This document shows positions 11,382 to 22,569 of a stretch of 64,000 nt of DNA, piece after piece. Every line of letters begins with the position of its first letter. Position 1 is the stretch's first letter. The notes below the pieces were generated by a model that had not been told where the DNA came from, ran no database searches, and saw only the letters and a program-made list of their open reading frames with translations. Location of the stretch: NCBI GenBank assembly GCA_016271365.2, contig JADMNL010000028.1, positions 101,841,001 through 101,905,000 of the forward strand, given 5' to 3'. The position numbers and the translations under genes are program-made. Source of the stretch: Neoceratodus forsteri (lineage: Eukaryota > Chordata > Ceratodontiformes > Ceratodontidae).

Positions 11382-11849
11382 TTGAAAAAGTGGATAAAAC
11401 AAGCATTTGTCAATGCTGAATGTTTGCTTGCTGGCATTAGCAGTGGAAGTGCAGGAGTTAGATAGATGCAGTATAAGAATGGTATTAAAGTATTGAACTG
11501 ACGCTAACTCCACCTTCACCCTGCAGAGATGGACAGGCATTGAGGTGTGCCTTTGGGTTGTCACCCATGATGGTCACGACATTTCACCTCACCTACCTTT
11601 CAGAACACTGACATGTGTGGGGGAATTATTATATGGGTGTTTGGGCTTTACATTCACCTCATTCCATAGAAAATATGCTGAAATAGGTGCAGTATGGGAG
11701 AATGGGGTAAACTCTGAGGGCAAAGGGTCCAAGGCACACCTCGCTGCCTGTCACTGGCTGGAGGCGGGGAGGGGTGCAATGGCATGAGCATTACTGTTGA
11801 CAATCCCAAGTCACACCCCTGACACCTGTCAGTCCCTATAGGTAGGGCG
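11382..11849. other. Anonymous sequence
   Basis: No recognised repeat and no convincing reading frame. An 80-codon frame at 11545-11787 shows no family motif. Confidence 0.6.
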
Positions 11850-12995
11850 TTATGGTAGAAAACCCTAACACCCTGGGTGTTTCTGTATTTTTACTCCAAG
11901 TTTTCCACATGGGCTTCTTGTGACCCCACCGCATGAATAGTGACACTATCAGTTCGTTAGGCAAAAGGTGATTTTGCACAGCGACTGCGACATTTGGTGC
12001 CACAGGTTCAAAAACACAATTCGAACAGGATGTGAAAAGTGACAGGTGTACTGTTCATGAGGAAGTGTAAAAAATGGCATTGTTGAAAATCTGGAGTGAA
12101 AATATAAAAAAAAAACTGGTGAAGTCACGAGCGTGCATAGAAATTACACAATATGCACCCGTAATGTAATTAGTTTGAGGATTTTTTACAGCAGATTTTC
12201 AACATAGGCATTTTGGGACCTTTGCTCATGAACAGTGTCACTCTAATTTTCTTAATCTATCCCGAACACTAATTTCCCACAGCGACCGCTTCTCTGCACT
12301 GGAAGTGCGGAAAAGACATTTCATCCAGGGTGTGAAAAATGACAGCTGTATTGTTCATAAGGAGGTATGGAAAAATGTCAATGTTGAAAATCTGGACTGA
12401 AAATATTATAGATTCGTGAACTTATGAGGGTGCGTGGAAATTGCGCAATGCACGCACGTAACACAGTCATTTTGTGGACTTTTGTCACCAAATTTTCAAC
12501 ATAGCCATTTTAACACCTCTGCTCATGAACAGTGTCACTGTGATTTTCTTAATGTGTTCCAAACATTGATTTTGCAAACCGACAGTGCCAATATGCGCTA
12601 CATGTGCGAAAACACATTTTGAGCGAGATGTGAAAAATGATAGCTGCACTGTTCATAAGGAGGTGTGGTAAAATGGCGATGTTGAAAATCTGGAGTGAAA
12701 ATATTAAAAATTCTCAAAGTTAAGTGTGTGTAGGAATTGCATAAAGTACACTCATAAAACAGTCATTTTGGGAATTTTCACCAAATTTTCAACATAGGGT
12801 TCTTCGGGGGCCTACCTCATGAACTGTGACACTGTCATTTCATAGTCGGTCCCAAAAGGTGGTTCCACGCGGACCACGAAATCACCTTCGGGACGAAATA
12901 ACAAAATGACAGTGACTGAGTTCATGAGGGGGGGTCCCAAGAACCTCATGTTGAAAATTTGGTGAAAATATTCCCAAAAATGCCCAAGATATGCA
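11850..12995. repeat. Palindromic tandem array 2 (four ~295 bp monomers)
   Basis: Left-arm landmarks (GTTTTCCACATGGGC or TTTTCAACATAG) lie near 11898, 12195, 12491 and 12785. Right-arm landmarks (GTTCATGAGG or GTTCATAAGG, then TGTTGAAAAT) lie near 12053, 12353, 12650 and 12930. The period is about 295 bp. In the last monomer the arms pair through CACCAAATTTTCAACAT and its mirror ATGTTGAAAATTTGGTG. Spacers between monomers are also dyads (for example GGTGCGTGG/CACGCAC near 12430). It shares core arm words with array 1 but has diverged from it. Confidence 0.85.
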
Positions 12996-12999
12996 CCCA

Positions 13000-13240
13000 A
13001 GTTGAAAAAACCCTATTTATGCCATTATTCAGCTTACCGGCATTTCTTCAGTTAAGTAGTCGGCTTTGAAGAGTGCAGACATGTTCCGGTCGACCGAATA
13101 TTGTCGCGCCGGACTTGGAGAAGTATTGGGTGAGGTGGGGGTGTGGGGAGGTGGGGCGTGGGTTGGGAGGGTGGGGCAAGACAGTATCACGAGGACTGTT
13201 TTTTCTTACAGGTGGTTTTGTTTGTTGAAAGACGACGTAG
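13000..13240. other. G-rich tract and pyrimidine-AG block after array 2
   Basis: 13120-13185 has runs of three to five G on the plus strand and could form a G-quadruplex. It is followed by GAGGACTGTTTTTTCTTACA and GG, similar in place and sequence to GAGGGACTGTTTTCTTTTTG and CAGG at 7942-7966. Confidence 0.6.
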
Positions 13241-13615
13241 GACTTTTGCCACACTGGGGTGGGCTCCCACAGTGGCAGCTGGAAGGTTGTTTGGGGGCAG
13301 TGGAGCTGACGGGGGATTGGGCACCCCCGTCGGCCATATGGACTGTTGCCACGCTGGGGTGGGCTCCCAGCGTGGCACCTGGAAGTCTGTTTGGGGGGGG
13401 CAGTGAAGCTGACGGGGATTGGGCACCCTCGTCGACCTTATGGACATTTGCCATGCTGGGGTGGGCTCCAAGAATGGCACCTGGAAGTCTGTTGGGGGGG
13501 TGCAGCGGAGCTGATGGGGGATTGGGCAGCCCCGTCGGCCATACAGTGTGTGTTGGGGGAGGGAGCACATGAGCATGCTGGGGTGGGCTCCCAGCGTGCT
13601 ACTTGGGCGTTTGTT
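13241..13615. repeat. ~101-bp minisatellite, 3.6 copies, two hairpins per unit
   Basis: Units start at 13241, 13341 and 13443, with a partial unit to about 13615. Each carries a CCACGCTGGG/CCCAGCGTGG type hairpin and a GACGGGGG/CCCCCGTC type hairpin. Changes in one arm are sometimes matched in the other (CCACACTGGG with CCCACAGTGG, CCACGCTGGG with CCCAGCGTGG). Frames stay open on both strands (13066-13572 plus, 13187-13675 minus) because the DNA is GC-rich and repetitive, not because it codes. Confidence 0.9.
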
Positions 13616-13663
13616 ATGGGAGAGGACGGAGCTGTCTATGATAGCTGTTCCAGTGCAGTGCCG

Positions 13664-13716
13664 ACGTGTAGGCACTTTGCATACTGTCGATGGCAGTATG
13701 CAAATTGCCTACACGT
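13664..13716. other. Hairpin with ~23-bp stem
   Basis: ACGTGTAGGCACTTTGCATA pairs with TATGCAAATTGCCTACACGT across a loop near 13689, with one mismatch. Confidence 0.9.
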
Positions 13717-13970
13717 TACCACTGCTGATTGTAGCAGTGTTTTGCTTGGAACTGTACACCACTGCATCTGAACTGCTGTCAGACAGCTTGGACAGTTATT
13801 GGCGTGGTGAGGCCATGCCTGCGACAAAGAAGCAGGGCATTGAGGCGGTGGCACTTCTCTGAGGAAGCTCGTATGGTGGTAATATGTCTCTTGCACATGC
13901 GTGCAAGCAAACATAAAATTAAATGTTCTGCTTTTTTTTTGCTAATTATAAAAAAAACTAAAAGGTATCT

Positions 13971-14071
13971 ATAAATGAAACACCACTTATTTTGTAGATA
14001 TTTTTGTGCTGAACAACTTCTATGCTCACAGTACTATGCTATTATTTTTCATTTTAAAGTTATTTGCATTT
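13971..14071 (+). repeat. Direct repeat, copy B
   Basis: Second copy of the 11271-11381 repeat (ATGAAACACCACTTATTTTG at the start, TTTTCATTTTAAAGTTATTT at the end). Confidence 0.85.
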
Positions 14072-15092
14072 GAATATGGTTAGTACTGGTCCTGAGGCCA
14101 AACATTCTAAATGAGTTCTGGAGTAATTGTGACATAGCTACTATGGGCAGGACTGACAAAGGACTTGCACTCGGTGCATCTCGGATGCCTCAGCACAAAT
14201 GAGATGCGCTGAGCACAAACTGTGGTATTCACAGAAGATGTGCCAGGGGATGCTCCTGGCACATCCCCTGTGTGAATACCACAGTTGCGCCCAGCCCTGG
14301 ATGTACCAGCGCAACCCCCTGGTCAGGCTGGGTAGACAACGGGGCTGCACATCTCCCGATGTGCTGCATCAAAAGCCACCATTCACAGCCATGGACATGC
14401 AAATGGGGCCATTAGGCATGCAAGGCACAATGGGGCCATTTTCATGTCATTATGGCCCCATTTGCATGCGCCTAGCAGGGTTGTGCCCCGCAGAATGCAC
14501 CAGACCCCCTGCAAGGGCTGTGTGCTGTATGGTGCACCCACGACTGCCAAAACAACCGCACCTACCCCTCACCACGCCCGCATCCCGTTATATTGCTGCT
14601 CCTGCAACGAATATGTTGGAACACAGAACCCCCTTCCCACCGCATCCACTTTCACACACCACTCCCTGTGGAAAATAGCGCGAAAACAGGACCCCCCTCC
14701 CCACCTGCATCCCCTGTCACAAGGCACTCTCTGTGGTGAATAAGGTGCAATAACAGAACCCGCCCTCCTCACCCCAACCTGAACACAACAATGCCAGCAA
14801 TCCATATGCCCCCCCCCTTGGTAGCCCAGCAGATCTCCCTCCCACCCACTCAGGCACCCCCAACTCACCCTGCTCCCTCCGTCCCAGCAGAGTCGCACTG
14901 TCGGCGTGCAGCACAACCCACCCTCATACCACCATGGCTGCCACTGACAGAACTGTCTCTGAATGACAGCTACTGTACAACTGTAAGTCGTAACTGCAAC
15001 CGTGTCGACCAGTGGGCTTGCAGTGTCTACTGTAAGTTGTCATGCACAACTTTGTGAATGAGTCGACTTGTGGTAAAACAACAGCTTGTGGC
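14072..15092. other. GC-rich anonymous sequence with strong hairpins
   Basis: A long hairpin spans 14212-14290. Its arms run CTGTGGTATTCACAG, then GATGTGCCAGG, and mirror as CCTGGCACATC, then CTGTGTGAATACCACAG. A second dyad near 14398-14470 pairs CAAATGGGGCCAT with ATGGCCCCATTTG. The remainder is C-rich and non-coding. It may be a decayed DNA transposon, but I see no TIR pair. Confidence 0.5.
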
Positions 15093-15107
15093 AAAACTGC
15101 ATTGGCC

Positions 15108-15476
15108 AAAATAGATAAACTGCCAACAGGTAATTGCCCCAGATGTGGGTTAGAAGAAGGCACTTTATTGCATATATTTTGGAACTGTGTTAAGGTCAAA
15201 GGCCTATGGGAGACCATTAAAAGTAAGTCGGACCCTCTTCTAGGTATTGACGAGCTCTTCACTCTGGAGATGTGGCTGGTCAGTGATTTTAGCAGAGGGT
15301 CTGTAAGAGAGAGGAAATATAATATGGCTATGATTTCAATGATGGTAAAATGCTTAGTGCTTCATCACTGGCTAGACTGGGAGGTTGTTTCTTATAATGA
15401 ATGGCTCCAGGAGTTACTATTTAACCTGCGCCTGGAGAAAATGATAGCAGGAGTTCATAATAGAATGCATACTTAG
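15108..15476 (+). pseudogene. L1 ORF2 C-terminus (zinc-knuckle-like region)
   Basis: The frame reads CPRCGLEEGTLLHIFWNC, the cysteine/histidine motif near the end of L1 ORF2, and runs without a break to a stop at 15476 (about 120 residues). The ATG at 15042 lies in the flanking DNA and its target duplication, so it is not a real start. The RT and endonuclease were never copied here. The open frame agrees with a young insertion. Confidence 0.85.
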
Positions 15477-15782
15477 CATGCAAGCTGGAACAGGCTGTAC
15501 ACCCTGTACACCCTTCTGGAGAGTTAGTTGGGAATGATGTTGCCTCGTTAAATAACTATGAGATGCTGTTTTTGACCATTATAATCTATTTTAGGTGTTA
15601 TTGCTCATGTGAAGACGTTTTATGAATTGTACTCTGTGTCTCAGTTGTTCATGCATTTTATTGTACCTTACAAGTACACTGATTTCACTCCCTGTATATA
15701 GTTAGGAGCATGTGTGGTTTGTCTGGTTTTGTGTGGTACTGTGTGTTTAACTGAAAATTATAAAATAAACTTGATTAAAACA
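15108..15782 (+). mobile_element. 5'-truncated L1 insertion with 15-bp target duplication
   Basis: The segment is bounded by AAAACTGCATTGGCC at 15093-15107 and 15783-15797, a perfect 15-bp target-site duplication. The insert holds only the end of L1 ORF2, a 3' UTR and an AAAATAAACTTGATTAAAAC terminus. This is the classic product of incomplete target-primed reverse transcription. The perfect duplication suggests a fairly recent insertion. Confidence 0.95.
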
Positions 15783-15983
15783 AAAACTGCATTGGCCTAT
15801 GCAGCTTCTGCTCAATAGAATTCCCAGCATCTGAATATTAGCAAACTGTACCAAACCTAGCTTTTGAGTCATATAAGGTCACAATTCATTAATCACCATA
15901 ATTGCTTTGGATGATGGCTTTACATGTATTTTAAACCTGTGCTTATTTTTTGTAATTGCTGTTATGTTCTGTATATGTTTGGC

Positions 15984-16290
15984 TGGCAGTATAGCCTAGA
16001 GGTTAGAGTAATGAGGCATGAATGAGCTTGGTACATCCAGCAGACCTGGGTTTGATTCCCACAATCTCAATTTGCATACTGTGTGACTCTGAGCAAATCA
16101 CTTAACCACCCCAGTGCTCCCAGGTTGCCTCTGAAAACAGGCACTTGTGCCTAGTGGGCCCTACCTGATCACCAAAGAATTTAGAAAAAAGTCACAGAAC
16201 ACTCTTGCAAACAGGAGTGTAGAATCTCAACAAGTCAGTCCTACACATTTGAAACTTTTAGTAAATAATAACTAAATAAATAAATACCCT
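15984..16290 (+). mobile_element. MIR/CORE-type SINE
   Basis: A tRNA-like head with an A box (TAGCCTAGAGGTTAGAG) and a B box (GGGTTTGATTCCC, 16048-16060) leads into a CORE-like block (TGTGTGACTCTGAGCAAATC, then ACTTAACC). It ends in ACTAAATAAATAAATACC. RNA polymerase III transcribed its ancestors. Confidence 0.8.
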
Positions 16291-17478
16291 GGGATAGATC
16301 AACCCTGGGTTATTTGTCCTGGAATATAATTAATGTATTTTTCTTCAGTAGCCATCTGAGGCCTTCTAGTCTCCAAAGCGTTGGACGTTTAGTCCATGAC
16401 TCTATTGTATTACTACAGAAAGACTGGCAGTAGTTGTTGACAGCATCTTTTACAAAAATAGAGGAGATCAAACTGGCACATCAGTCTATGTCCTCTATAA
16501 CAGGAAAATACCAATAGGCTGTGGAAGCAAATGGAACCAATCTTTCTTTTTTCATCTTACACCTGTTAATGCTTTCTCCTTGTCCAAACTTGAAATCGGT
16601 TCCTTAATCAAAAGCACAAGTTCCACCCAAAAAGTTAATAAAATAAAGAAAAGTACATGTACAGTAAGGTTTGTCAAAATTAATGTATTATTAGTTTTAA
16701 AAATTTAATCTTTGACTCAGGAATAAAACTCTTCATTATCCATGATAACAGTGTGTGATAAAAAAATAAAAACCTGCTCGATAAATGGTCTCAGCAATTA
16801 CAATACTGTTTTGCCAACCTTTGTCTATTTTCTTTTTTTTTTTCCAGACCAGTAGATTAGAGTTCAGTCAGCCCTTGTATTAGATTGTGCTCAGCATCTG
16901 GGGCCTAGGCCTCCGGCCTCCCCAGAGAGCAGGCCTGGCAGGCCCGGAGCAGGCCTGCTGGATGGGAGATAGATGGATTTGATTGATGACGGACTCCCGT
17001 GAATAGAAAGAGATAGAGTGAATCCTTTTATCAGGCCTGAACCACAACTGGATTAAAATGTAGTTGTACAACATTCAATGGAAATTTAACAAGTTGTTAA
17101 GATTGAATCGGCAAACTTGCCAAAACCATCTGCACCCTGGCTAGAGTTGTGGGGCGATAATAGTTAATAACCCCAGCACACACAAACACACCCCTTCCTT
17201 CAAAGTATTTAAAATATTTACGTCTTTAATTTTACTATAAGTGGCTATTGTTCCCATTTTAAGGAAGAGTAGAGAACAGCACAGATGTCAAAAGTACCAC
17301 AGAATGAGTGAGCATTTATTTCAATAAAATGCCCACTTCTTGTTCCCAGGACAAGAAACAATGGATGTAGAGTGAGGGAGGGAGGAGAGAGAGAGAGAGA
17401 CACACGCACTTATTGAAACTGGAATTTTCAGTTGGTGCGTTGAGACAATGGAGAACTTGACATGTCTGAACAGACTAT
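16291..17478. other. Anonymous sequence
   Basis: AT-rich and non-coding. A small GC-rich knot of GGCCT/AGGCC dyads lies near 16900-16960, and a GA-rich run lies at 17370-17405. No element recognised. Confidence 0.6.
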
Positions 17479-17882
17479 TGTAAAGGAGAACTCCTGCGTA
17501 GCGAAACTGCTTACCCCCTAAACCCTCACCCCCTGGTTAGGCTTTTCGTTAGGAATAAAAAAAAATCACGTTCACACTTACTTTATTTTATGCTCATAAA
17601 CTCCACTGTCAGTCAGCATGGCGGGTGCTGCCTGGCGCCATCTCATGTAACAATGTGACACCACACCACACACCTGTACTGAGAAGCATACCCGCAAGCG
17701 GTGCGGCACTACACCGTCACATCGGATGGCACCCTGCAGCACCCACAATGCTACAATGGAGTGTACGAGCATAAAATAAAATAAGTGTAAACACTTATGA
17801 TTTTGTATTCATTGCGAACACCGTAACTGGAAAGTGAGGGTTTGGGGGTACACAGTTTTGCTACACAGGAATTCTCCTTTAA
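17479..17882. mobile_element. Palindromic MITE with TTAA-type ends (T2-like)
   Basis: Nearly the whole 404 bp is one inverted repeat. The left end is TAAAGGAGAACTCCTGCGTA. The right end reads the mirror (TACACAGGAATTCTCCTTTA). Inner arms also match (ACTTACTTTATTTTATGCTC with GAGCATAAAATAAAATAAGT). The right junction reads TTTAAA, and read inward it gives TTAAAGGAG, which fits the TTAAAGGRR terminus I recall for Xenopus T2 MITEs. The left junction is TGTAAAGG, one change from TTAA. It has no coding capacity and would depend on a transposase supplied elsewhere. Confidence 0.8.
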
Positions 17883-19389
17883 AGAGAAAAAAAAAACTAT
17901 TCTGAAAGTCAGCCTTCTCTTAATTTTTTTTTTTTTTTTTTTTTATCAGTAAGTTGCCAAAAATACTTCTCACTAGGCATAGGAGAACAGGTTTGGATAT
18001 GTTCTGAACCTTCCTGAACCTGTACCATTTTCTGTAAAAGAACCTCAGCAGAACTTTTTTCAAGTTCTGATAATTTTAAAGCATTGATTGTGGAGCCCAA
18101 TATTGTCCCCAGGCAGGCACTTAACTAAAAGGTTGGCTGGTGGCAGTGGAAAGACCCAGAAAGAAGGCAAGAGGTGGAGAAGGATCCCAATGAGCCAAAT
18201 CTGCATTGCGACCATACTCACAGTGGGCTACACAAGGGGTACTAACTAGTTATATTGCACTCATTTTATTTACTGTAGCACCATGTCATGTTGTGTTTGG
18301 AGTCATTTCTATCCATTGAAAATAGCTTATGGGTTACAAATGATTAAAACAGCTTGATACTTTAAACGTTTCTGAAAGTTCTAATAAGGCTTGGATAGCT
18401 ATCAGAACCTCAGAACACATTATTCTCCAGGGACAGATCTGGTAATGTCATGGGATGGGTTCTACACGTATTTTAGTGGGTTCTGAGAAGATGACCCCAT
18501 CTAACTTGAGATAATACAGAGATTAAAAATGGGCATTTCAAGCATCCCTCCTCCAATCCATCACAATTCTCCCATCGCTATTTCTCACCAACCAGAATTT
18601 CAGTTTATTGGTCCTTGACTTCCAGCCACATTTTCTAATGTTTGACTAACTGCCAGCCTTAGCCTCATATGATGCAGAAGGCCACAAGAGTTTTGCATTA
18701 TAAAGGTTGCAGCTTTACTTACAACCAAATCATTTAACACCATTTATAAACGTGACACGATGGATAAAATGCATATATACATACAATGCCACTAAAAGTT
18801 GATAACCGGGAAAAGCACCAATGAGCCGAGACTCATTTCCAGGTGTGACCTGGGGAAAGGCAACATGACAAAATATTACGTTTACATACGACAAAAAACA
18901 CATCGGTAACAAGAAACAAGGGTCACGGTTACAGACCCATAACAGTAGGTAATATCAAGGTACAAGAGCACAACATTAAAGCAAAAAAAAAAACAGTTTA
19001 TCCACAGATAGCACCACAGTCCAGTTGCAGGACAGGCCGTCACACCAAATAATAAATAACGGGTCAGGGCAAAAAGAAAATGCAGAAAGCAAGGCACAAA
19101 TTACAACAATGGAGTTCCAATTGGACAAGGAGATGTGGCTGTCAGGGGTTTGCAGCTGTAGGTGACTGGTTAACACTTAGGAGGAGGGGCTAGGGTACAC
19201 AGGGAGCAAATTCATGTACCTAACCTGTTGAAGGTAAGCTCAGGAAAAACCCTGGCCACAAGGGGGTTCAAACCCTAGCAGCGGCCTTCCACAGCAGCTA
19301 TAAAGGATATGCACCCACATGTGGCTGAGTGCACCCGCGTGCAAGAATCCCGCTCACTCATGGCATCACCTGACCATCCTGTGAATGGT
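17883..19389. other. Anonymous sequence
   Basis: Poly-T at 17921-17944, then AT-rich non-coding DNA. GTTCTGA/TCAGAAC-type words recur at 17998-18070 and 18370-18490 and may be remnants of an inverted-repeat element. A B-box-like GGTTCAAACCC at 19266 has no supporting A box. Confidence 0.5.
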
Positions 19390-22210
19390 TACACATCAGG
19401 AATCAGCGGAATCCCAGCATGCTCAGACAAGGATTGTGCTGCGGGCCCATCACCTCCGTCAACTTCAGGTCTTATTAGGACATGGCCATACCTGGCTACA
19501 TCATATTCAGAAGAGACAGGGCAGGTAGGAAGGAAGGAAGAGGAGTGGAACTGTATGTGAAAAATGACATAAGGGCCACAGAGATCCAGGAGGAACAAAA
19601 TGGAGGAGAGATACTGTGGGTTAAGCTGGAAAGGAAAACGGGGCCAGCCATCCGCACAGGTGTGATCTATAGACCACCAGCCCAGGAGGAAGAAACAGAT
19701 AGGGAGCTGATGCTAGCCATCCAAAGGATGGCAGACAAGGGTGAGGTAGTACTAGCTGGAGACTTCAATATTCCAGATGTGGACTGGAGCATCCCAGCAG
19801 CAGCATCAACTAGGAGCAGATTTATCCTGGACTCCCTTCAGGGTGCCTTCCCCAAGCAACTGGTCATGGAATCAACTCGGCAGAAGGCAATACTGGACCT
19901 TGTGCTCACAAACAGGGACAGTGTAATGGGGGTAACAGTGGGGAAGCACCTGGAGAACAGTGACCACCAGTCACTGTGGTTTGAAATCACAGAAAGAGCA
20001 GAACCAAACCACACAAAAACACGTATCCTGGATTTTAGGGGGACAGACTTTGGAGAAAATGGGGAGATGCTTGAAAGAGGCATTAAGGGGAATGGGGCAG
20101 GAATCAGGGGTTGAGGAACAGTGGGCAGTATTTAAAATGGGGATTACAAGAACAACAGAATTATGCATCAAACAGGTTAGCAAGGGGAAAAGAAAGAGGA
20201 GGCCATTATGGTTTTCCAAGGAGATAGCGGACAAAGTAAAAGCCAAAAAGATTGCATTCAGGCAATACAAAAAGACACAGGTGTAAGGGGGATAGGGAGA
20301 AGTACCAGGAGAAGCAAATGGAGGCAGGGAGGTCAGTAAGGGAAGCCAAAGCTCAGACAGAAGAGCACATAGCAAAATCAGTGGGTAGAGGGGACAAAAC
20401 CTTTTACAGGTACATAAGTGAAAAAAGAAAGGCAAAGGGAGGGATAGTGAGACTGAAGGGGAGGATGGGGGCCATGTGGAGGATGACAACAGTAAAGCTG
20501 ACATATTGAACAGGCATTTCTGCTCAGTCTTTACTGAGGAAGAGAAGGGTAGTGGGTCTGAAGGGAGTACAAGGGGCGGGAATGGTGCAGAAATGGACAC
20601 AAGTTCCTTTACACAAGAAAGGGTCCTGAAGGAACTGGAAGTAATAAAAGTTTATAAAGCAATGTGGTCAGATGGGGTGCACCCCAGGGTCCTTAAAGAA
20701 CTAAGAGGTGGTGGTTGAACCTCTAGCAATCCTGTTTAGCCGATCACTGGAAATGGGGAGGTACCCAAAGACTGGAGGACAGCAGATGTAGTCTCCTTAT
20801 ACAAAAGTGGGAACAAAGAGGAAGCGGGGAACTACAGACCAGTCAGCCTCACCTCAGTAGTGGGGAAGATAATGGAAGCACTACTGAAGAAGAGATTGGT
20901 GGAACATCTGGTTGTCAATGGACTACAGGACCCGAGGCAGCATGGTTTCACCAGGGAGAGGTCATGTCAGACCAACCTCGTTGAATCTTTTGACTGGGTG
21001 ACTAGGGAGGTGGATCAGGGGGAGGGTAGTGGACATGGCCTATCTGGACTTCAGCAAGGCCTTTGACACTGTGCCACATAGAAGACTATTACACAAACTG
21101 GGGAATATGGGTGTGAGCAGGACAGTAGTGCAGTGGGTAGGTAACTGACTGGGCGGCAGGACATACAGGGTGGTGGTAAATGGCTGTCACTCCACAGAGG
21201 AAAGAGTGACCAGTGGGGTACCACAGGGATCAGTGCTGGGACCGGTCCTATGTAACATCTTCATCAGTGACATTGCGCAGGACCTAGAAGGCAGAATTTC
21301 CCTGTTCGCTGATGACACAAAGCTCTGCAACACAGTAGACACACCAGAGGGTGTAGACAGAATGAGAAGGGACCTGCAGAAAATTGAAGAATAGTCAAGG
21401 GTTTGGCAGTTGAAATTCAATGCAAAGAAGTGCAAGATAATGCATATGGGGCACAAAAATCCTGGCACAATATATCAGTTGGGGGGGGTGAAGATATAGC
21501 ATGCACCAAGCAGGAAAGGGATCTTGGGGTTATCATCTCTGATGACCTCAAGGTAGGGAAACAGTGTGACAAGGCAGCAGGTAAAGCAAATAGGATGCTG
21601 GGATGCATAGGCAGGGGCATCACTAGCAGGAAAAGGGAGGGCATAATTCCACTATACAAGACACTAGTGAGCTCCCACCTGGAGTATAGTGTACAGTTCT
21701 GGAGACCTTACTTACATAAGGATGTAACAGAGTAGAGAAGGTTCAGAGGAGGGCAGCAAAGATGGTACATGGATTGCATCACAAGTCCTATGAGGAGAGG
21801 TTGAAGGAATTGAATATGTACTCACTGGAGGAGAGGAGGGAGAGAGGGATATGATAGAGATATACAAGTATCTTACAGGGAGGAACAGGGTGCAGGAATA
21901 CACTATTTCTAAGCAAAAAAGATGTTCCAGAACTAGAGGGCATGGGATGAAGTTGGTGGGAGGATGATTCAAAGGAAACGTGAGGAAGAATTTCTTTACA
22001 GACCGGGTGGTAGACCCTGCCAGAGGAAGTGGTAAGGGCTGAAACAATCACAGGATTTAAGAATGCATGGGATAGACATAAAGGAATTCTGGAGATCAGG
22101 GTTAAGGGGCAACAGACTTCTAGGAAAACATAAAGTAAACTTAAAAGCTCAAATGGGCAGATTGGGTGGGCCATAGGCCCTTATCTGCTGACACTATGTA
22201 TCTATGTATT
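19390..22210 (+). mobile_element. CR1-clade LINE
   Basis: APE endonuclease, RT and C-terminal region in order, ending with a short 3' tail (ACTATGTATCTATGTATT near 22193) that resembles the CR1 octamer repeats. The 5' limit is uncertain; recognisable protein starts near 19465. The domains are CR1-like throughout, with broken frames. Confidence 0.9.
19465..22075 (+). pseudogene. CR1 ORF2 (endonuclease-RT), broken into several frames
   Basis: The endonuclease part at 19482-20110 is open (GYIIFRRDRAGRKEGRGVEL, VIYRPPAQ, GDFNIPDVDW, and NSDHQSLWFEI at the C-terminal catalytic histidine). RT follows in shifted frames: KAMWSDGVHPRVLKELR (20655), RPVSLTSVVGKIMEALLKK (20838), LDFSKAFDTVPHRRLL (21047) and TSGVPQGSVLGPVLCNIFI (21209). 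The catalytic box FADDTKL is intact near 21306. The terminal [19 protein letters not shown] lies near 21830. Stops or shifts fall near 20105, 20285, 20509, 20716, 21064, 21145, 21394 and 21735. All catalytic motifs seen are preserved, so decay looks like random hits after insertion. Confidence 0.88.
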
Positions 22211-22569
22211 TACCAGTCTACATTTAAAAAAAAAAGCAAACTTGTGCCCCCTATCTGTGCTAACCTGGAATGTGAGAAAAGGGTGGGCGAGGAAAACGTT
22301 TCTTGACTGGCAAACGTCTGAGAGGATGATTCCCCTCTCCTGCTTGCATGAGTGCTCCCTATGGAGTCCTGGCAAGGTCATCTCTATTGCATAGCAAAGG
22401 CACCTAGATTGGAGGGTGTCAGTTTACGTCTCTGGGTGCTTAGACCCAGTAGCAAGACCATTACTGGTTCTTTGGCTAGTGGCATTACACTCCTGCTGAA
22501 GCCAGGAGGGGTCTTTTCCATCAGTGGAATACTGACATTTTCAGATTGCTATAATTCGTGACATGTACT

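Noticed and set aside
13066..13675. Overlapping open frames on both strands
   Set aside because: Explained by a GC-rich ~101-bp minisatellite. Frames on both strands repeat the same peptide words.
19266..19276. tRNA gene B box (GGTTCAAACCC)
   Set aside because: No A box, no cloverleaf and no acceptor stem could be drawn around it.
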